Position numbers and translations under genes: made by a program. This document shows positions 7,327 through 15,811 of a stretch of 64,000 nt of DNA, in pieces. The notes beneath the pieces were generated by a model. That model was not told the DNA's origin. It searched no databases and saw only the letters and a list, made by a program, of their open reading frames with translations. Location: the NCBI GenBank assembly GCA_963712175.1, contig CAVQGZ010000001.1:248001-312000 (forward strand). Direction: 5' to 3'. This DNA comes from CAVQGZ01 sp963712175 (GTDB taxonomy: Bacteria > Actinomycetota > Actinomycetes > Jiangellales > Jiangellaceae). Each line of letters opens with the position of its first letter. The stretch's first letter is position 1.

Positions 7327-7890
7327 CTAGCTCGGTAGGGCGGCGAAGACCCGCTCGGTGACCTCGTCGATCGTCCCGAGACCGTCCACGCGGATCAGCA
7401 CACCCCGCGAGCCGTACTCGTCGGTCAGCGGGGCAGTCTCAGCGAGGTAGACCTCCATCCGCCGACGAATGGTGTCGGCGTTGTCGTCGGCCCGACCCTC
7501 GATCTCGGCTCGCTTCAGCAGCCGCTCGATGACGATCTCGGAGTCGACGACAAGCTCGACGACACCATCCAGCGACGTCGACGACTCCGACAGGATGGAG
7601 TCCAGCGCGCCTACCTGCGCGAGCGTGCGCGGGTAGCCGTCCAGCAACCAGCCCGACAACGCGTCGTCGGCGGCAAGCCGGTCGGCGACCATCGCGTTGG
7701 TCACCTCGTCCGGCACGTACTCCCCGGCCTCCATGAAGGTCTTCGCCTGCTGGCCCAACGGGGTTCCCTCGGCCAGGTTTCGCCGAAAGATGTCCCCGGT
7801 CGAGACGGCAGGGATGGCGTAGTGCTGCGCGATCCGCGACGCCTGCGTCCCCTTGCCCGCTCCTGGCGGACCCATGATGATCAGTCGCAT
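7327..7890 (-). CDS. adk: Adenylate kinase, short-LID form
   Basis: Adk interconverts ATP + AMP and 2 ADP. The P-loop GPPGAGKGTQ is at residues 7-16, followed by the AMP-binding STGDIFR and the DGYPRTLAQ segment. At 187 residues it is the short-LID type: the region after LLKRAEIEGRADD lacks the long, zinc-ribbon LID insert of 210-residue enzymes, as in mycobacterial Adk. The start codon shares one base with the secY stop (TGATG). Confidence 0.97.
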   Translation of the reverse strand: MRLIIMGPPGAGKGTQASRIAQHYAIPAVSTGDIFRRNLAEGTPLGQQAKTFMEAGEYVPDEVTNAMVADRLAADDALSGWLLDGYPRTLAQVGALDSILSESSTSLDGVVELVVDSEIVIERLLKRAEIEGRADDNADTIRRRMEVYLAETAPLTDEYGSRGVLIRVDGLGTIDEVTERVFAALPS

Positions 7891-9182
7891 CAGCGCAAGA
7901 ACCCCTCGTAGCTACGTTGCTGGAGCTGGGAGTCGATCTGCTTGACCGTCTCCAGCCCCACCCCGACCATGATCAGGATGCTAGTGCCGCCGAACGGCAG
8001 GTTGGCCGAGACCCCGAGCAACGCGACCGCGATGTTGGGGATCAGCGCAATGACCGCGAGGTACAGCGAGCCTGGGAAGGTCAGCCGGGACAGCACGTAG
8101 TCGAGGTACTCCTCGGTCGGCTTGCCCGCGCGGATGCCCGGGATGAAGCCGCCGTACTTCTTCATGTTGTCCGCGACCTCGGACGGGTTGAACGTGATCG
8201 CCACGTAGAAGTAGGTGAAGAACACGATGAGCAGGAAGTACGTGACCATGTAGATCGCGGTGTCACCGGTCGCACCGAACGCGCGCGAGAGCCACACCGA
8301 CCACTGCGCCTCGGGGTTCAGGACGGTCAGCAGGATCGGGATGTAGAGGATCGAGCTGGCGAAGATCACCGGGATGATGCCTGCCTGGTTGATCTTCAGT
8401 GGGATGTAGGTGGACGAGCCTCCGTACATCCGGCGCCCGACCATTCGCTTGGCGTACTGCACCGGGATGCGCCGCTGCGACTGCTCGACGAAGACGACCG
8501 CCACGATCACGGCGAGCCCGATGGCGCACACGACCAGGAAGGTCGTCCAGTTCGTGGCAAGCCTGATGCTCCAGAGCGCAGTCGGGAACGTCGCAATGAT
8601 GGAGGTGAAGATCAGCACGGACATGCCGTTGCCGACCCCACGGTCGGTGATGAGCTCGCCGAGCCACATGACCACGGCTGTACCGGCGGTCATGATCGTG
8701 ATCATGACGACGAGGTTCCAGACCGACTCGTCCGGGATGAGCACCTCGTTGCAGCCGGGGAAGAGGTTGCCGGTGCGGGCCAGCGTGATGAAGCTGGCGG
8801 ACTGCAGCACTGCCAGGCCGATGGTCAGGTAGCGCGTGTACTGGGTGATCTTGGCCTGCCCGGCCTGGCCCTCCTTCTTCAGGGCCTCCAGCCGCGGGAT
8901 CACCACGGTCAGCAGCTGAAGGATGATGCTGGCCGTGATGTAGGGCATGATCCCCAGCGCGAAGACCGACAGCTGCAGCAGGGCACCGCCGGAGAACAGG
9001 TTGATGAGCCCGTAGATGCCGGTGTTGCCGGCGTCGGTGAAGCAGCGGTTGACCGCCTGCACGTCCACGCCGGGGGTCGGCACGACCGACCCCAGTCGGA
9101 AGACCGCGATCATGCCGATGGTGAACAGCAGCTTTCGCCGCAGGTCCGGCGTCGTGAACGCCGCGGTGAAGACCGAGAGCAC
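7890..9182 (-). CDS. secY: Protein translocase subunit SecY
   Basis: SecY is the ten-helix channel of the Sec translocon. The GTG start giving VLSVFTAAFTTPDLRRKLLF matches the family N-terminus and has GGGAGG just upstream; an earlier in-frame ATG at 9221 adds unrelated residues. The 430-residue protein shows the plug/helix 2 region (NLFSGGALLQLSVFALGIMP), the C4-C6 loops with QRRIPVQYAKRMVGRRMYGG and the terminal QQRSYEGFLR. It is in the spc operon after rplO and pairs with secE and secA elsewhere in the window. Confidence 0.98.
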   Translation of the reverse strand: MLSVFTAAFTTPDLRRKLLFTIGMIAVFRLGSVVPTPGVDVQAVNRCFTDAGNTGIYGLINLFSGGALLQLSVFALGIMPYITASIILQLLTVVIPRLEALKKEGQAGQAKITQYTRYLTIGLAVLQSASFITLARTGNLFPGCNEVLIPDESVWNLVVMITIMTAGTAVVMWLGELITDRGVGNGMSVLIFTSIIATFPTALWSIRLATNWTTFLVVCAIGLAVIVAVVFVEQSQRRIPVQYAKRMVGRRMYGGSSTYIPLKINQAGIIPVIFASSILYIPILLTVLNPEAQWSVWLSRAFGATGDTAIYMVTYFLLIVFFTYFYVAITFNPSEVADNMKKYGGFIPGIRAGKPTEEYLDYVLSRLTFPGSLYLAVIALIPNIAVALLGVSANLPFGGTSILIMVGVGLETVKQIDSQLQQRSYEGFLR

Positions 9183-9256
9183 AAAACCTCCCGAGTGGGG
9201 GGACGAGCCTGACAGTAACAACTCGCCGGACGCTGGGGCCCGGCGAGACGAGCCTC

Positions 9257-9739
9257 TCAGGCCGTCGTGACGCTCCCACCGGCAGCGGAGATCTTCTCGC
9301 GTGCGCTGCCCGAGGCGGCGTCGACGCTCAGCTGCAAGGCCACGGACACATCCCCCGTCCCCAGCACCTTGACCGGGTGCCCGGCACGCACCGCGCCCGT
9401 GGCCACGAGGTCGGCGACGGTGACCGTGCCCCCGTCGGGGAAGAGCTCGGCCAGTCGGCCCAGGTTGACAACCTGGTACTCGGTACGGAAGGGGTTACGG
9501 AAGCCCTTGAGCTTGGGCACCCGCATGTGCAGCGGCATCTGCCCGCCCTCGAAGCGGTCGGGGATGCTTCCCCGGGCCTTCGATCCCTTGGTTCCGCGTC
9601 CGGACGTCTTGCCCTTGGACGCCTCACCGCGGCCCTTGCGGGTCTTGGCGGTGTTGGCCCCGGGAGCGGGCCGCAGGTGGTGCGGCTTGAGCGGCGAGCC
9701 CGTGGACTCGTTCGTCGATGTCATGCTGTTCTCACTCAC
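9257..9739 (-). CDS. rplO: 50S ribosomal protein L15
   Basis: L15 is a late-assembly 23S-binding protein. The core begins LKPHHLRPAPGANTAKTRKG and includes the Gly-rich RGTKGSKARGSIPDRFEGGQ stretch. Two starts are possible: GTG at 9739, whose GTGA overlaps the rpmD stop and which has AGGAGG 4 bases upstream, and ATG at 9724. The overlap and ribosome-binding site favour GTG (160 residues). The C-terminal half (VKVLGTGDVSVALQLSVDAAS) is typical. Confidence 0.95.
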   Translation of the reverse strand: MSENSMTSTNESTGSPLKPHHLRPAPGANTAKTRKGRGEASKGKTSGRGTKGSKARGSIPDRFEGGQMPLHMRVPKLKGFRNPFRTEYQVVNLGRLAELFPDGGTVTVADLVATGAVRAGHPVKVLGTGDVSVALQLSVDAASGSAREKISAAGGSVTTA

Positions 9740-9918
9740 TGGACCTCCTGGACGGTGACCAGGTGGGCCACCGTGGCGACCATGCCGCGGAACTCCGGGC
9801 GGTCGTCCTTCATGACGGAGTCGCCGACGTGCTTGAGGCCCAGCGAGCGCAGCGTGTTGCGCTGCCCTGCCGTGCCGCCGATCGACGACTTCACCTGGGT
9901 GACGAGGATCTGGCTCAT
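9736..9918 (-). CDS. rpmD: 50S ribosomal protein L30
   Basis: A 60-residue L30: SQILVTQVKSSIGGTAGQRN then TLRSLGLKHVGDSVMKDDRP. The ATG at 9918 overlaps the rpsE stop by 4 bases; the longer upstream frame to 10134 lies within rpsE and is not coding. Its TGA overlaps the rplO GTG. Confidence 0.97.
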   Translation of the reverse strand: MSQILVTQVKSSIGGTAGQRNTLRSLGLKHVGDSVMKDDRPEFRGMVATVAHLVTVQEVQ

Positions 9919-10529
9919 GCGCTGCCCGCCGTCTCCGAACTCGGCGCGGCACCGGCGGTGGTGCCGGCCCGAAGCAGGGCCGCCGGAGCGACGTCCTCCA
10001 GCGGCAGGCCGCGGCGCGCAGCGACCTGCTCGGGGCGCTCGAGCATCCGCAGCGCCTCGACGGTCGCGTGCACGATGTTGATGGGGTTGGACGAGCCCAG
10101 CGACTTGCTCAGCACGTCGTGGATGCCGGCGCACTCGAGAACGGCGCGCACCGGGCCACCGGCGATGACACCGGTACCAGGCGATGCCGGGCGCAGCAGC
10201 ACGACACCGGCCGCCTTCTCGCCTTGCACGGGGTGCGGGATGGTGCCCTGGCTGCGGGGGACGCGGAAGAAGCTCTTCTTCGCCTCCTCCACGCCCTTGG
10301 CGATGGCGGCAGGGACCTCCTTGGCCTTGCCGTAGCCCACCCCGACCGTCCCGTTGCCGTCACCGACGACGACGAGAGCAGTGAAGCTGAACCGGCGGCC
10401 ACCCTTGACGACCTTGGCGACACGGTTGATGGCGACGACCCGCTCCAGGTACTGGTTCTTGTCCGAGTCCCGGCCGCGGCGGTCGTCCCGGCCACGGCGG
10501 TCGCCGTCGCGACGCGACGTTCCACTCAT
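9915..10529 (-). CDS. rpsE: 30S ribosomal protein S5
   Basis: S5 affects decoding fidelity and translocation. The N-terminus is an Arg/Asp-rich extension (residues 1-24), followed by the double-stranded RNA-binding domain (YLERVVAINRVAKVVKGGRR) and the second domain (GVIAGGPVRAVLECAGIHDV; SLGSSNPINIVHATVEALRM). A short Ala-rich tail after residue 180 is specific to this protein. The spectinomycin-loop region appears normal. Confidence 0.97.
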   Translation of the reverse strand: MSGTSRRDGDRRGRDDRRGRDSDKNQYLERVVAINRVAKVVKGGRRFSFTALVVVGDGNGTVGVGYGKAKEVPAAIAKGVEEAKKSFFRVPRSQGTIPHPVQGEKAAGVVLLRPASPGTGVIAGGPVRAVLECAGIHDVLSKSLGSSNPINIVHATVEALRMLERPEQVAARRGLPLEDVAPAALLRAGTTAGAAPSSETAGSA

Positions 10530-10549
10530 CAGGTGAGTCCCTCTCTGTC

Positions 10550-10930
10550 TTAGAACGTGAGCCCGGCCTCGCGGGCGCCATCGGCGACCGCGGCGACCCG
10601 ACCGTGGTAGGCGTTTCCGCCTCGGTCGAACACGACGGTGGAGATACCGGCCTTCACAGCCCGCTGCCCCACCAGGTTTCCGACGGCACGGGCCTTGGCG
10701 GTCTTGTCGCCGCTGTCGGCACGCAGGTCCCCCTCCATGGTCGAGGCCGACGCCAGCGTGCGACCGGTGGTGTCGTCGACAACCTGGACGACCATGTGTC
10801 GCAGCGAGCGGCTGACGACCAGGCGGGGTCGTCCCGCTGTGCCCTCCACCCGCTTGCGCACCCGCAGGTGGCGACGGTTGCGCGCGGCCGACTTGCTGTG
10901 GCCGCGCTTGTTGCTGATCGCGATACCCAT
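10550..10930 (-). CDS. rplR: 50S ribosomal protein L18
   Basis: L18 links 5S rRNA to the large subunit. The 126-residue product shows KRGHSKSAARNRRHLRVRKR, the RPRLVVSRSLRHMVVQVVDD segment and the terminal VVFDRGGNAYHGRVAAVADG motif. It is 2 bases downstream of rplF. Confidence 0.97.
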   Translation of the reverse strand: MGIAISNKRGHSKSAARNRRHLRVRKRVEGTAGRPRLVVSRSLRHMVVQVVDDTTGRTLASASTMEGDLRADSGDKTAKARAVGNLVGQRAVKAGISTVVFDRGGNAYHGRVAAVADGAREAGLTF

Positions 10931-10932
10931 GT

Positions 10933-11472
10933 CTACTTCCCGGCCTTTCCAGCCTTGCGACGGACGCGCTCGCCCGCGTAGCGAATGCCCTTGCCCTTGT
11001 ACGGCTCGGGCTTGCGCAGCTTGCGGATGTTCGCAGCGGTCTCCCCGACCTGCTGCTTGTCGATCCCCTTCACCGAGAACTTCGTCGGCGACTCCACGGC
11101 GAACGAGATGCCGTCGGGAGCCTGGACGACCACCGGGTGGCTGTAGCCGAGCGCGAACTCGAGGTTGCTGCCCTTGGCCTGCACCCGGTAGCCGACGCCC
11201 ACGATCTCGAGCTGCTTCTCGAAGCCCTCGGTCACACCGGCGACCATGTTGGCGACCAGCGTGCGCGACAGCCCGTGCAGCGCCTTGCTGTCCCGCTCGT
11301 CGTCGGGCCGAGTGATCTGGAGCGAGCCGTCGTCGGACTGCTCGGCGGTGATCCCACCGGCCAGGGTGTGGCTCAGGGTCCCCTTGGGGCCCTTGACGGT
11401 CACGAGGGCGCCGTCGATCTGCACCTCGACCCCGGACGGGATCGGGACGGGCAGCTTGCCGATGCGCGACAT
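10933..11472 (-). CDS. rplF: 50S ribosomal protein L6
   Basis: L6 sits near the GTPase-associated centre. The ATG giving MSRIGKLPVPIPSGVEVQI is the family start and yields 179 residues; the in-frame extension to 11514 is discarded. Both L6 repeats are visible, ending RKPEPYKGKGIRYAGERVRR. Confidence 0.97.
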   Translation of the reverse strand: MSRIGKLPVPIPSGVEVQIDGALVTVKGPKGTLSHTLAGGITAEQSDDGSLQITRPDDERDSKALHGLSRTLVANMVAGVTEGFEKQLEIVGVGYRVQAKGSNLEFALGYSHPVVVQAPDGISFAVESPTKFSVKGIDKQQVGETAANIRKLRKPEPYKGKGIRYAGERVRRKAGKAGK

Positions 11473-11485
11473 GTGCGTGTCTCCT

Positions 11486-11893
11486 TTACCAGACGTAGGC
11501 GAGGACTTCCCCACCCACGCCCTTCTTCGCAGCCTGCCGGTCAGTCAGCAGCCCCTGGGAGGTCGAGATGATGGCGATCCCCAGGCCGCCGAGAACCTTG
11601 GGCAGGTTCGTGGACTTCGCGTACACCCGCAGCCCGGGCTTGGACACCCGGCGCAGCCCCGCGATGGAGCGCTCGCGCTGCGGGCCGTACTTGAGGTCGA
11701 GCGCCAGCTTCTTGCCGACCTCGCCCTCACCGGGCTCGAGGACCTTGTAGCCGGCGATGTAGCCCTCGGCCTTGAGGATGTCGGCGATGGCCACCTTGAG
11801 CGTGCTGGAGGGCATCGCGACGGTGTCGTGATAGGCGGAGTTGGCGTTGCGCAGCCGCGCAAGCATGTCCGCGATCGGGTCTGTCATCGTCAT
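11486..11893 (-). CDS. rpsH: 30S ribosomal protein S8
   Basis: S8 is a primary 16S binder and in some bacteria represses the spc operon. The 135-residue protein begins MTMTDPIADMLARLRNANSA and ends with the STSQGLLTDRQAAKKGVGGE motif. A second ATG two codons later is equally possible. The long upstream frame to 12358 is not coding. Confidence 0.97.
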   Translation of the reverse strand: MTMTDPIADMLARLRNANSAYHDTVAMPSSTLKVAIADILKAEGYIAGYKVLEPGEGEVGKKLALDLKYGPQRERSIAGLRRVSKPGLRVYAKSTNLPKVLGGLGIAIISTSQGLLTDRQAAKKGVGGEVLAYVW

Positions 11894-11915
11894 GGTTGTC
11901 TGCTCTCTCTCGCCG

Positions 11916-12101
11916 CTACCAGCTCGACTTCGTGATGCCGGGCAGCTCGCCGGCGTGCGCCATCTCGCGCAGGCACACCCGGCACAGTCCGAACTTGCGG
12001 TAGACCGAGTGCGGACGCCCACAGCGCTGGCAGCGCGTGTACGCGCGCACCTTGTACTTCGGCTTGCGCTTGGCCTTGGCAACCAGAGCCTTCTTCGCCA
12101 C
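11916..12101 (-). CDS. rpsN: 30S ribosomal protein S14, zinc-binding type
   Basis: The 61-residue type Z S14 has the zinc knuckle C-x2-C-x12-C-x2-C (CQRCGRPHSVYRKFGLCRVC). It is the copy used when zinc is sufficient. A zinc-free paralogue, if present, is outside this window. It lies one base after rplE. Confidence 0.98.
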   Translation of the reverse strand: MAKKALVAKAKRKPKYKVRAYTRCQRCGRPHSVYRKFGLCRVCLREMAHAGELPGITKSSW

Positions 12102-12102
12102 G

Positions 12103-12669
12103 TCAGTTCTCCTTGAAGGGGAAGCCGAGCTGCTTGAGCAGGGCTCGTCCCTCGTCGTCGTTGCCCGCGGTGGTGACCACGGTGATGTCCATGCCGCGGA
12201 CGCGGTCGATGCGGTCCGGGTCGATCTCGAGGAACACGACCTGCTCGGTCAGCCCGAATGTGTAGTTGCCCCGACCGTCGAACTGCCGCGGCGAGAGCCC
12301 ACGGAAGTCGCGGATGCGCGGCAGCGCCAGCGACAGCGTCCGGTCCACGAACTCCCACATGCGATCGCCACGAATCGTCACGTGGGCCCCGATCGGCATG
12401 CCCTCGCGGAGCTTGAACTGCGCGATGGACTTGCGAGCCTTGGTCACGACCGGCTTCTGGCCGGTGATCGTGGTGAGGTCGCGTACGGCTCCCTCGATCA
12501 GCTTGGCGTCACGCGCGGCTTCGCCGACACCCATGTTGACCACGACCTTGCTCAGCGTGGGCACCTGCATGATGTTGTCGAAGCCGAACTGCTCGGTCAG
12601 AGCCGGGACGATCTCGGCGCGGTAGCGCTCCTTGAGCCGCGGCAGCGCCGGGGCGGTGACGTCGCTCAT
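12103..12669 (-). CDS. rplE: 50S ribosomal protein L5
   Basis: L5 binds 5S rRNA and contacts the P-site tRNA. The 188-residue protein shows LKERYRAEIVPALTEQFGFD, VVVNMGVGEAARDAKLIEGA and the GMDITVVTTAGNDDEGRALL end. Its start shares one base with the rplX stop (TGATG). Confidence 0.98.
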   Translation of the reverse strand: MSDVTAPALPRLKERYRAEIVPALTEQFGFDNIMQVPTLSKVVVNMGVGEAARDAKLIEGAVRDLTTITGQKPVVTKARKSIAQFKLREGMPIGAHVTIRGDRMWEFVDRTLSLALPRIRDFRGLSPRQFDGRGNYTFGLTEQVVFLEIDPDRIDRVRGMDITVVTTAGNDDEGRALLKQLGFPFKEN

Positions 12670-13004
12670 CAGATGTCCTCCCCGGTGCGCTTGGCGACGC
12701 GCACCTTCGTGCCGCTCGAGTCGATCCGGTAGCCAACCCGGGTGCCGACGACCTTCTTCTCGCCGTCGACCTCGGCCTCCACCGCGAGCATCACGTTCGA
12801 GACCCGAATCGGGGCCTCGGTGTGCACGATGCCGCCCGTACGGGAGCCGCGGGTGGTCTGCCCGACCTTGGTGTGCTTGGTGACCCGGTTGGCGCCCTCG
12901 ACGATGACGGTGCCTGCGCGGGGGTCGGCCGAGATGACCTTGCCCACGACGCCCTTGTCCTTGCCGGCGATGACGACCACGCGGTCGCCCTTCTTGATCT
13001 TCAC
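12669..13004 (-). CDS. rplX: 50S ribosomal protein L24
   Basis: L24 is an assembly initiator with a KOW motif (KIKKGDRVVVIAGKDKGVVG). The 111-residue product starts with GTG, which directly abuts the rplN stop (TGA-GTG, no gap). RVGYRIDSSGTKVRVAKRTG forms the normal C-terminus. Confidence 0.97.
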   Translation of the reverse strand: MKIKKGDRVVVIAGKDKGVVGKVISADPRAGTVIVEGANRVTKHTKVGQTTRGSRTGGIVHTEAPIRVSNVMLAVEAEVDGEKKVVGTRVGYRIDSSGTKVRVAKRTGEDI

Positions 13005-13373
13005 TCAGATCACCTCCGGGGCGAGCGAGACGATGCGCATGAACTTCTTGTCACGCAGCTCACGGCCCACGGGGCCGAAGATGCGAGTCCCGCGCGGGTC
13101 GCCGCCCTCCTTGATGATGACGGCCGCGTTCTCGTCGAACCTGATGTAGCTGCCGTCGGGACGACGACGCTCCTTGGCGGTTCGCACGATCACGGCTCGC
13201 ACCACGTCCTTCTTCTTGACGGTGCCGCCGGGGATGGCCTCCTTGACCGAGGCGACCACAACGTCACCGATCCCGGCGTACCGGCGACCGGAGCCACCGA
13301 GCACGCGGATGACAAGCAGCTCCCGCGCCCCGGTGTTGTCCGCGACGCGCAGCCGCGACTCCTGCTGGATCAT
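13005..13373 (-). CDS. rplN: 50S ribosomal protein L14
   Basis: L14 forms intersubunit bridges and is the docking site of the silencing factor RsfS. The 122-residue protein is highly conserved: MIQQESRLRVADNTGARELL, GDVVVASVKEAIPGGTVKKK and REKKF-like RELRDKKFMRIVSLAPEVI. It is the first gene of the spc operon. Confidence 0.98.
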   Translation of the reverse strand: MIQQESRLRVADNTGARELLVIRVLGGSGRRYAGIGDVVVASVKEAIPGGTVKKKDVVRAVIVRTAKERRRPDGSYIRFDENAAVIIKEGGDPRGTRIFGPVGRELRDKKFMRIVSLAPEVI

Positions 13374-13382
13374 TCCTCGCTC

Positions 13383-13673
13383 CTACTTGGCCTTCTCGAG
13401 GATCTCCGTCAGGCGCCAGCGCTTGGTGGCCGACGTCGGACGGGTCTCCATGACTCGCACCAGGTCTCCGGTGTGGGCGTCGTTGCTCTCGTCGTGAGCC
13501 TTCAGGCGGCTCGTGCGACGCACGACCTTGCCGTACCGGGGGTGGGTGAAGCGGTCCTCGACAGCAACCACGATGGTCTTGTCCATCTTGTCGCTGACGA
13601 CGTACCCCTCACGGACCTTGCGGAAGCCGCGGTCGTCGACCGCGGTCTCCTGGGTCTGCTCGATCTCGCTCAT
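13383..13673 (-). CDS. rpsQ: 30S ribosomal protein S17
   Basis: S17 is a primary 16S-binding OB-fold protein. The 96-residue product has an actinobacterial N-terminal extension (about 18 residues) before VREGYVVSDKMDKTIVVAVE and the HPRYGKVVRRTSRLKAHDES block. The ATG overlaps the rpmC stop by 4 bases. Confidence 0.97.
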   Translation of the reverse strand: MSEIEQTQETAVDDRGFRKVREGYVVSDKMDKTIVVAVEDRFTHPRYGKVVRRTSRLKAHDESNDAHTGDLVRVMETRPTSATKRWRLTEILEKAK

Positions 13674-13906
13674 GCGTTCTCCTGCTCGCTCAGGACGGTC
13701 GTGATGCCGAGCTCGCGCTCGCGCATGATCGTGTAGATCCGCGCGATGTCGCGACGCACAGCGGTGAGCCGGCCGTGGCTCTCCAGCTGGCCGGTGGCGG
13801 CCTGGAAGCGCAGGTTGAACAGGCTCTCCTTGGCCTGCGCGAGCTCGTCGCGCAGCTCGTCGTCGGACTTGGTGCGCAGCACCTGAGCCGAGGTCTCGGT
13901 GGCCAT
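13670..13906 (-). CDS. rpmC: 50S ribosomal protein L29
   Basis: L29 lies at the tunnel exit where trigger factor and SRP dock. The 78-residue protein has the two-helix core (DELRDELAQAKESLFNLRFQ; RDIARIYTIMRERELG). Its ATG shares one base with the rplP stop. Confidence 0.97.
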   Translation of the reverse strand: MATETSAQVLRTKSDDELRDELAQAKESLFNLRFQAATGQLESHGRLTAVRRDIARIYTIMRERELGITTVLSEQENA

Positions 13907-14325
13907 CAGAACTCACCACCTTCCCGGGTGACGATCCGACACTTCATGGGCAGCTTGTGCATGGCGCGGGTGAGGGCCTCACGGGCCACCTGCTCGTCGG
14001 GATAGGACAGCTCGAACATCACCCGGCCGGGCCGCACGTTGGCGACCCACCACTCCGGGGAGCCCTTGCCCGAGCCCATGCGGGTCTCGGCCGGCTTCTT
14101 CGTCAGCGGGCGGTCCGGGTAGATGTTGATCCAGACCTTGCCACCACGCTTGACGTGTCGGGTGACCGCGATACGGGCCGCCTCGATCTGCCGGTTCGTC
14201 ACGTAGGCACCGTCGACAGCCTGCAGCCCGTACTGACCGAAGGCCAGCGACGTGCCGCCCTTGGCCATCCCGGACCGCTTCGGGTGGTGCTGCTTGCGGT
14301 GCTTGATGCGGCGGGGCATCAGCAT
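13906..14325 (-). CDS. rplP: 50S ribosomal protein L16
   Basis: L16 organises the A-site region of the peptidyl transferase centre. The 139-residue product begins MLMPRRIKHRKQHHPKRSG and includes RGGKVWINIYPDRPLTKKPA and GKGSPEWWVANVRPGRVMFE. A second ATG two codons in is possible. It begins 3 bases after the rpsC stop. Confidence 0.98.
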   Translation of the reverse strand: MLMPRRIKHRKQHHPKRSGMAKGGTSLAFGQYGLQAVDGAYVTNRQIEAARIAVTRHVKRGGKVWINIYPDRPLTKKPAETRMGSGKGSPEWWVANVRPGRVMFELSYPDEQVAREALTRAMHKLPMKCRIVTREGGEF

Positions 14326-14328
14326 GGC

Positions 14329-15150
14329 TCAGCCCTCCTGGGCCGGGGCCTGCGCGGCAGGCTCCGGCGTGGTCGTGGGCTCGGCAGCGGGCGTGGGCTC
14401 CGTGGCCGCAGCAGCGGGGGCCTCACCGGCTCCTTCGCCACCCGAGCGGGGACGACGGCGCTCGGGGCGACGACGCTGCTGCTGGACGCGTTGCGCGGCC
14501 GCGGCGGCCTCGCGCTCGAGCCGGCTGCCGCTGACGTCACCGGTGTAGATCCACACCTTGACACCGATACGGCCGAAGGTCGTCTTGGCCTCGTAGAAGC
14601 CGTAGTCGATGTCGGCACGCAGCGTGTGCAGCGGCACCCGACCCTCGCGGTAGAACTCCGTGCGCGACATCTCCGCACCGCCGAGCCGGCCCGACACCTG
14701 CACCCGGATGCCCTTGGCGCCGGCGCGCATCGTCGTCTGGATGCCCTTGCGCATGGCACGGCGGAAGGACACCCGAGCCGACAGCTGTTCGGCCACGCCC
14801 TGGGCGACCAGCTGAGCGTCGAGCTCGGGGTTCTTGACCTCGAGGATGTTCAGCTGGACCTGCTTGCCTGTCAGCTTCTCCAGCTTGCCGCGCAGCTCGT
14901 CGGCCTGGGCGCCGCGACGCCCGATGACGATGCCGGGACGGGCGGTGTGGATGTCGACGCGAACCCGGTCGCGGGTGCGCTCGATCTCGACCCGGGAGAT
15001 GCCGGCCCGCTCCATGCCCGTCGACAGCAGTCGCCGGATCGCGATGTCCTCAGCGACGTAGTCGGAGTACATCTTGTCGGCGTACCAGCGGCTGGTGTGG
15101 TCACTGCTGACCCCCAGGCGGAACCCCTTGGGGTTGATCTTCTGACCCAT
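14329..15150 (-). CDS. rpsC: 30S ribosomal protein S3 with Pro/Ala-rich tail
   Basis: S3 lines the mRNA entry channel. MGQKINPKGFRLGVSSDHTS is the normal start; the KH domain (GRRGAQADELRGKLEKLTGK) and C-terminal domain (GVKVWIYTGDVSGSRLEREA) follow. After about residue 215 there is a disordered tail, first Arg/Gln-rich, then Ala/Pro/Thr/Glu-rich, making 273 residues against about 220-230 for the core. Such tails are common in actinobacterial S3. The ATG shares one base with the rplV stop. Confidence 0.97.
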   Translation of the reverse strand: MGQKINPKGFRLGVSSDHTSRWYADKMYSDYVAEDIAIRRLLSTGMERAGISRVEIERTRDRVRVDIHTARPGIVIGRRGAQADELRGKLEKLTGKQVQLNILEVKNPELDAQLVAQGVAEQLSARVSFRRAMRKGIQTTMRAGAKGIRVQVSGRLGGAEMSRTEFYREGRVPLHTLRADIDYGFYEAKTTFGRIGVKVWIYTGDVSGSRLEREAAAAAQRVQQQRRRPERRRPRSGGEGAGEAPAAAATEPTPAAEPTTTPEPAAQAPAQEG

Positions 15151-15491
15151 CAGCGGTCCTTCCTGGACTCGACGACCACGGTGATGTGGCTGGTGCGCTT
15201 GCGAATTCGGTAGGCACGGCCCTGCGCGCGAGGGCGGATCCGCTTGATCGTCGGACCCTCGTCCACGAAGACCTCGCTGATCCACAGCGTTGACGGGTCG
15301 AGGCCCTCGTTGTTCTCGGCGTTGGCCATGGCGCTGGCCACCACCTTGCGAACCGGCTCGGCGGCCGCCATGGGCGCGAACTGCAGCGTGGCTACGGCCT
15401 CGTCGGCCTTCATCCCGCGGATGACGTCCACGACGCGTCGCGCCTTCATGGGCGTGACGCGGACGTACCGCGCATGTGCCCTGGCTTCCAT
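15150..15491 (-). CDS. rplV: 50S ribosomal protein L22
   Basis: L22 lines the exit tunnel, with a beta-hairpin targeted by macrolide resistance. The ATG at 15491 giving MEARAHARYVRVTPMKARRV is preferred because AGGAG lies 5 bases upstream and it matches the family; the ATG at 15509 would extend over that site. The hairpin region RIRPRAQGRAYRIRKRTSHI appears wild type. The product is 113 residues. Confidence 0.96.
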   Translation of the reverse strand: MEARAHARYVRVTPMKARRVVDVIRGMKADEAVATLQFAPMAAAEPVRKVVASAMANAENNEGLDPSTLWISEVFVDEGPTIKRIRPRAQGRAYRIRKRTSHITVVVESRKDR

Positions 15492-15518
15492 GATCACTCC
15501 TGTCGACATGATGCGTCT

Positions 15519-15800
15519 CTAGCGCCGGCGCGCCCGGCGGTCGTCCTTCTCGTGGCCGCGGAAGGTGCGCGTGGGTGCGAACTCGCCGAGCTTGTGCCCG
15601 ACCATCGCATCGGTCACGAACACCGGCACGTGCTTGCGGCCGTCGTGCACGGCGATGGTGTGCCCGATCATCTCGGGGACGACCATCGATCGGCGCGACC
15701 AGGTCTTGATGACGTTCTTGGTGCCCCGCTCGTTCTGCTCCTCGACCTTCTTGGCCAGGTGCTCGTCGACGAACGGGCCCTTCTTCAGGCTGCGTGGCAC
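15519..15800 (-). CDS. rpsS: 30S ribosomal protein S19
   Basis: S19 forms the 30S head with S13. The 93-residue protein is MPRSLKKGPFVDEHLAKKVE, then KTWSRRSMVVPEMIGHTIAV and GHKLGEFAPTRTFRGHEKDD. It lies between rplB and rplV in the S10 operon. Confidence 0.98.
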   Translation of the reverse strand: MPRSLKKGPFVDEHLAKKVEEQNERGTKNVIKTWSRRSMVVPEMIGHTIAVHDGRKHVPVFVTDAMVGHKLGEFAPTRTFRGHEKDDRRARRR

Positions 15801-15811
15801 TTCGCTGCTCC